From assembly GCA_013322215.1 (NCBI GenBank), contig JAAMEZ010000056.1, forward strand, positions 1 through 64,000: a stretch of DNA of 64,000 nucleotides, read 5' to 3'. The notes beneath the pieces were generated by a model. The model was not told the origin of the DNA, searched no databases, and saw only the letters and a list, made by a program, of their open reading frames with translations. Shown one piece after another: positions 59,995-64,000 of this stretch (within the stretch, counting starts at the first letter, position 1; each line of letters starts with the position of its first letter). Origin of the DNA: Martinezella rhizogenes. GTDB lineage: Bacteria > Pseudomonadota > Alphaproteobacteria > Rhizobiales > Rhizobiaceae. Both the position numbers and the translations under genes were made by a program.

Positions 59995-61314
59995 ATGCTG
60001 AACACCCTAGAACACAAGGCACCGGCGACCGTCAGCCCGAAACGGGCCAAGGACACAGGCCCTCCTCCCGCCAGAACGCTCCCAAAGCGCAGCATCAGAC
60101 CGCGGCACATGCTCTATGCCGGTCTCATTGCCCTTGCCGCAATCGCCATTCTCTCTTTCCGATATGGCTATTTCGATCAGCAGACGACGTCGGCCATCAC
60201 GGCGCCGGTGACGCGGGGCAATGTCGAGGAGGCGGTGCTCGCATCCGGTACCTTCAGGCCGATCAAGCTGGTCGCGGTCGGCGCACAGGTTTCCGGGCGG
60301 ATCACGGCACTTCATGTCAAGCTTGGCGATACCGTCAAGAAGGACAGCCTTGTTGCCGAAATCGACTCGACCACACAGAGCAACGACCTGAAGACCGCTC
60401 AGGCTTCCCTGGCGAACGTGAGGGCACAACGCCAGGAAAGCGAGGCCGATCTTGAAAACGCACAGACGACGCTCATCCGCCAGCAGACGATATTCCGCAA
60501 CCAGGCGGGCTCCAAAGCGGACCTCGACAGCGCGGAAGCGAGCGTCAAGAAGATTACTGCCCAAATTGCCGCTCTCGACGCGCAAATTACATCGGCCGAA
60601 GTCGCGGTCGAAACCGCGCGCGCCAACCTCTCCTACACGCATATCACAGCGCCGATGGACGGCACGGTGCTCGCCATCGTCAACCAGCAGGGCCAGACGG
60701 TGAACGCAGCGCAATCAGCGCCGACGATCGTCGTCCTTGGACAACTCGACACGATGATCATTCGCACCGAGATCTCCGAAGCCGATGTCGTCAAGGTCAA
60801 GGTGGGGCAGCCGATCTATTTCACCATCCTTGGTGATCCGAGTACCCGGTATGACGCCACATTGCAGTCGATCGAGCCAGCACCTGAATCGATCACCAGC
60901 GACAGCAGCGTCACCTCGTCATCCACCACGACGTCGTCGAGCAGCAGTACGACATCGTCATCATCGACCTCGGCGATCTACTACAACGGTGTGTTTGCGG
61001 TGCCGAACCCCGATAATTATTTTCGCACCTATATGTCGGCAGAGGTTCACATCATTCTCGGCCAGGCCAAAGGTGTGCTCACCATCCCCTCCTCCGCATT
61101 GGGCGCCAAATCAGCGGAAGGATCCCACACAGTTCAGGTTGTGAGCGACAACGGCAAGCGGATCCGTCGCAACGTCGTGGTCGGCCTCAACAACAATGTC
61201 TCGGCCGAGATCCTGTCTGGTCTCTCCGAGGGAGAGAATGTGGTCGTCGGCGAGGCGAGCACCGCGACCACCAAGAGCAGCAGTGGTGGTCCTCCCCCTC
61301 CAATGGGATTCTGA
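59995..61314 (+). CDS. MacA-like periplasmic adaptor (HlyD family)
   Basis: The 439-residue protein has a basic cytoplasmic tail, one transmembrane anchor (about 41-57), a lipoyl/barrel-sandwich part (VGAQVSGRITALHVKLGDTVKKDSLVAEID near 97-126), a coiled-coil hairpin (about 127-215) and beta-barrel domains. A run of Ser/Thr (residues about 300-325, SSSTTTSSSSSTT) is inserted before YYNGVFAVPNPDNYFRTYM, a loop that varies in MacA proteins. It bridges the MacB-like transporter and the NodT-like duct. The ATG at 59995 lies 4 bases after the NodT-like stop. Confidence 0.87.
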   Translation: MLNTLEHKAPATVSPKRAKDTGPPPARTLPKRSIRPRHMLYAGLIALAAIAILSFRYGYFDQQTTSAITAPVTRGNVEEAVLASGTFRPIKLVAVGAQVSGRITALHVKLGDTVKKDSLVAEIDSTTQSNDLKTAQASLANVRAQRQESEADLENAQTTLIRQQTIFRNQAGSKADLDSAEASVKKITAQIAALDAQITSAEVAVETARANLSYTHITAPMDGTVLAIVNQQGQTVNAAQSAPTIVVLGQLDTMIIRTEISEADVVKVKVGQPIYFTILGDPSTRYDATLQSIEPAPESITSDSSVTSSSTTTSSSSSTTSSSSTSAIYYNGVFAVPNPDNYFRTYMSAEVHIILGQAKGVLTIPSSALGAKSAEGSHTVQVVSDNGKRIRRNVVVGLNNNVSAEILSGLSEGENVVVGEASTATTKSSSGGPPPPMGF

Positions 61315-61317
61315 TGC

Positions 61318-63273
61318 ATGCCCTCACCCATTATCGAATTGAAGCGTGTGCGCCGCGAATATCAATCCGGCGACCGTACGATCGCAGTCTTGCAGGATGT
61401 CGATCTATCCATTGCCGAGGGCGAAATGGTCGCGATCGTCGGACCTTCCGGTTCGGGAAAATCCACGCTGATGAACATCATCGGTCTATTGGACCGTCCC
61501 ACCGCCGGCACCTATGCGATCGCCGGCGAGGAGACGCATCGCCTCGAGAGCGATGCGCTATCCAAACTGCGCAGAGAACATTTCGGCTTCATCTTTCAGC
61601 GCTATCATCTGCTTTCCGAGCTGACGGCGATCGGCAATGTCGAGGTACCGGCCATCTATGCCGGACAGCAGGGCGAGACAAGACGGGCGCGCGCGGCAGC
61701 ACTTCTTGAGCGGCTCGGCATGAGCGAACGAAACGGCCACCGCCCGGGCCAGCTTTCGGGCGGTCAGCAACAGCGAGTTTCGATCGCTCGCGCCCTGATG
61801 AACAACGGCAATGTCATTCTTGCAGATGAGCCCACAGGCGCCCTCGACCGGCAGAGCGGCGAGGAAGTGCTGCGTATTCTTGGCGAGCTCCATGCCGAAG
61901 GCCACACGGTCGTCATCGTCACTCACGACATGAACGTCGCAGCGCGCGCCGATCGCATCATCGAGATCTCCGACGGACGGATCGTTGCCGATCGACGCAC
62001 ACGCAGCGAAGGTCCAGCATTGCGGTCCTCCGCTACCGCAACCGGGTTCGGCCAGTCCGGCTGGGGGGAGATGGCCGGCCGGCTGACTGAGGCTTTCCGG
62101 ATGGCGATCCTTGCGCTCAAGGCCCATCGGTTGCGCACGTTCCTGACCATGCTCGGCATCATCATCGGCATTGCCTCGGTCGTCAGCGTCATCGCGCTCG
62201 GCGAGGGATCGCAGCGCAAGGTTCTGGAAAATATCAATAGCCTCGGCACCAACACGCTCGAAATCTTTCCCGGCAAGAGCTTCGGCGACACACGCTCGGG
62301 TCGCATCAAGACGCTGGTCGTCGCAGACGCCGATGCATTGGCGAAATTGACCTATGTCGCCGCCGTCACACCGACCGTATCGACGAGTAGCACGGTGCGA
62401 TTCGGCTCGACGGAGGCGAATGCCCTCATCAATGGCGTAGGCGATGCATACTTTTCCGTGAAGGGATCGAAACTTATCACGGGCAGATTCTTCGACGCGG
62501 ATAGCGTGAGGCGCTTGTCGCAGGATGCGGTGATCGATCAAAACACGGCGACGACCTTGTTTTCCGACAAGGGGCTCGATCCGCTCGGGCAAACCATTCT
62601 CGTAGGCAAGGTTCCTGTGCGCATCATCGGCGTCATCGCCTCCCAGCAAGGCGGCTTCGGTTCAAGTGACAATCTTTCCGTCTATCTGCCCTATACAGGC
62701 GTCCAGGCCCGCCTGCTGGGCGACATGTCGCTGCGTAGCATTACGGTGCGGGTCGCCGACAATACCGAGAGTTCTGCGGCGGAGGTAGCTGTCACGCAGT
62801 TTCTGGAGCGCCGCCATGGCACCAAGGATTTCTTTATCCTCAATACCGACGATATTCGCCAGACCATCACCAGCACGACACGGACCATGACACTGCTCGT
62901 CTCGGCAATCGCTGTCATATCGCTGCTGGTCGGGGGTATCGGTGTCATGAATATCATGCTCGTCTCGGTATCGGAACGTATCGCCGAGATCGGCGTGCGC
63001 ATGGCTGTCGGCGCGAGACGAAATGACATTCTCCAGCAGTTCCTGATCGAAGCCGTCCTCGTATGTCTGCTGGGCGGTGCTTTCGGCATCACGACGGCGC
63101 TCGGCTTCGGCTTTGCCTTCAATTATTTCGGATCGAACTTCACGCTCATCTATTCCGTAAGCTCGATCATTCTGGCCTTCGCATGCTCCTGCGCGATCGG
63201 CCTGACCTTCGGCTATCTGCCGGCCCGCAACGCATCGTTGCTGGACCCTGTCGCGGCATTATCAAGAGACTGA
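61318..63273 (+). CDS. MacB-like ABC transporter (ATPase-permease fusion)
   Basis: The 651-residue protein has an N-terminal ABC domain (about 5-230: Walker A GPSGSGKST near 43, signature LSGGQQQR near 147, Walker B ILADEPTGALD near 165). Next come a transmembrane helix near 275-295, a large periplasmic MacB domain, and three C-terminal transmembrane helices with the FtsX motif GGIGVMNIMLVSVSERIAEIGVRMAVGAR near 538-566. It drives export of peptides, siderophores or macrolide-like compounds from the periplasm through the adaptor and duct. It starts 4 bases after the MacA-like gene. Confidence 0.92.
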   Translation: MPSPIIELKRVRREYQSGDRTIAVLQDVDLSIAEGEMVAIVGPSGSGKSTLMNIIGLLDRPTAGTYAIAGEETHRLESDALSKLRREHFGFIFQRYHLLSELTAIGNVEVPAIYAGQQGETRRARAAALLERLGMSERNGHRPGQLSGGQQQRVSIARALMNNGNVILADEPTGALDRQSGEEVLRILGELHAEGHTVVIVTHDMNVAARADRIIEISDGRIVADRRTRSEGPALRSSATATGFGQSGWGEMAGRLTEAFRMAILALKAHRLRTFLTMLGIIIGIASVVSVIALGEGSQRKVLENINSLGTNTLEIFPGKSFGDTRSGRIKTLVVADADALAKLTYVAAVTPTVSTSSTVRFGSTEANALINGVGDAYFSVKGSKLITGRFFDADSVRRLSQDAVIDQNTATTLFSDKGLDPLGQTILVGKVPVRIIGVIASQQGGFGSSDNLSVYLPYTGVQARLLGDMSLRSITVRVADNTESSAAEVAVTQFLERRHGTKDFFILNTDDIRQTITSTTRTMTLLVSAIAVISLLVGGIGVMNIMLVSVSERIAEIGVRMAVGARRNDILQQFLIEAVLVCLLGGAFGITTALGFGFAFNYFGSNFTLIYSVSSIILAFACSCAIGLTFGYLPARNASLLDPVAALSRD

Positions 63274-63283
63274 TATTTGTTGG

Positions 63284-63327
63284 AAAAAAACAATGGCGGG
63301 GCCGGAAAGCAATCCGGCTTCGCCATT
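63284..63327 (-). terminator. hairpin with a seven-T tract on the minus strand
   Basis: AATGGCG pairs with CGCCATT and GCCGGA with TCCGGC around a short loop. On the minus strand it is followed by G and seven T (63284-63290). It may end the histidine kinase transcript or an unannotated minus-strand RNA, and may also act weakly for the MacB-like gene on the plus strand. Confidence 0.65.
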
Positions 63328-63671
63328 CGTGTTGGGGGCGTCATGGCGAAGCCGGGTATGCGGGGCGATCAAAGCCTGCTCGAGCCAAGCTACTGATCGA
63401 CCACGATTTTACATCAGTTGCCGGCGCTGACATTTCTGAATGTTGCTGAAACAAGGCATTTTGGCGAAATTTAATGTCTCGGCTTTTCCCGCCTGCGCGA
63501 ACTATTTGGTAAGTTCAGTAACCTTACTTTGAATATTGGTTTATGTAGAATTTTCGAGAGTTCTACGCAAGTAAAGCCTGTTTGATCGTACAGATATGCC
63601 GTCGGCTGATCCCGCTTTGCAAGGGAGCGCCAAGCTGCGATGCAACGATGATTTGGTTCGCGTCGCTCGTG
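63328..63671. other. intergenic region without a supported gene
   Basis: No frame with a ribosome-binding site or recognisable product is seen on either strand. The stretch 63500-63560 is AT-rich and could hold a promoter. A minus-strand RNA from here or from the kinase gene would meet the terminator at 63284. Confidence 0.4.
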
Positions 63672-64000
63672 CTAGCTTGCGACCTTGGCCTCGGCGTTCT
63701 TGAACGACACGACCTGCTCCAACCCACGCGGCTGACGGTTGCGCACCGTGATCTCGCCCCCGAATCGGGTGATGATCTCACGCGCAATGGCCATGCCAAG
63801 GCCGGCGCCTGGGAAAGACCTTTGCCTTGCGATGTCGATTCGGAAGAAGGGTTCGAACACCTGATTGAGCCGATCCTCCGGAATGCCAGGCCCGGTATCG
63901 ACAATTCGCACAACGGCTCTATTGCCAAGATGCGTGACCGTCACCGTTGCCGACTGGCCGTGCGTTGCCGCATTGATGAGCAAATTCCGCAAGGCTCGGG
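63672..64000 (-). CDS. sensor histidine kinase, C-terminal fragment
   Basis: The gene runs off the right edge of the window; its last 109 codons are present. The fragment is the HATPase_c domain: N-box RALRNLLINAATHG, G1 box VDTGPGIPEDRLNQVFEPFF (about 50 residues on) and G2 box GAGLGMAIAREIITRFGG. It binds ATP for autophosphorylation of a histidine that lies outside the window, in a two-component system. The sensing region and the partner response regulator are not visible here. Confidence 0.87.
   Translation of the reverse strand, partial: RALRNLLINAATHGQSATVTVTHLGNRAVVRIVDTGPGIPEDRLNQVFEPFFRIDIARQRSFPGAGLGMAIAREIITRFGGEITVRNRQPRGLEQVVSFKNAEAKVAS

Overview
The window is GC-rich, densely coded DNA typical of an alphaproteobacterium of the Rhizobium/Agrobacterium group. 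The evidence is the abundance of CUT1, CUT2 and polyamine-type ABC importers with their own GntR, LacI, SorC or AraC regulators, a MocE-type ferredoxin system, DUF992, DUF1127 and NodT proteins, and a membrane PQQ glucose dehydrogenase. I see no tRNA, rRNA, IS element, phage gene or CRISPR array. It reads as an accessory catabolic and surface-function region. Assignment to a genus or replicon is inference.

Left part (1-18,972), small-molecule catabolism. After the 5' end of a glutathione-dependent formaldehyde dehydrogenase gene comes a rhizopine-catabolism-like (moc-like) cluster: sugar isomerase/epimerase, inositol-type binding protein, sterol desaturase-type oxygenase, LacI regulator, Rieske ferredoxin and ferredoxin reductase. 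Four copies of one 16-bp operator tie this cluster together. Formaldehyde released by an O-demethylating oxygenase would be a substrate for the pathway of the first gene. Next come a cupin, a tautomerase, and a SorC-regulated sugar-phosphate unit (HAD phosphatase, LacD-type aldolase, ROK kinase fused to a P-loop kinase) followed by a CUT2 sugar importer. Then an operon encodes an aromatic amino acid lyase homologue that has lost its MIO-forming tripeptide, an ornithine cyclodeaminase homologue and a PhnD-like protein with no signal peptide. A nucleoside 2-deoxyribosyltransferase gene converges on it.

Middle part (19,189-38,805): a class III adenylate cyclase, a DUF992 protein, peptidase T, a glycine-rich repeat secreted protein, a GST preceded by a coupled 40-codon ORF, and a four-gene archaic chaperone-usher pilus operon (pilin, chaperone, usher, two-domain tip protein) that converges on a membrane diguanylate cyclase. 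After these come small envelope proteins, an acetyltransferase, two coupled alpha/beta hydrolases and the PQQ glucose dehydrogenase.

Right part (38,857-64,000): a DUF763 protein; a polyamine-type ABC importer with a hydantoin/Asp/Glu racemase-family protein, divergent from a GntR regulator and a cytosine deaminase-like amidohydrolase; a second GntR unit with a Cys/Met-metabolism PLP enzyme, a CUT1 importer and an M24 peptidase; a DUF1127 protein; an AraC regulator with an N-terminal Cys cluster beside a 53-codon Cys-rich protein whose ribosome-binding site lies in a hairpin; a periplasmic protein with a NodT/MacA/MacB tripartite efflux operon; and the 3' end of a sensor histidine kinase gene.

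The items most worth a second look are the MIO-less lyase operon, the ROK/P-loop fusion, the four-site LacI regulon and the leader hairpin of the Cys-rich protein.
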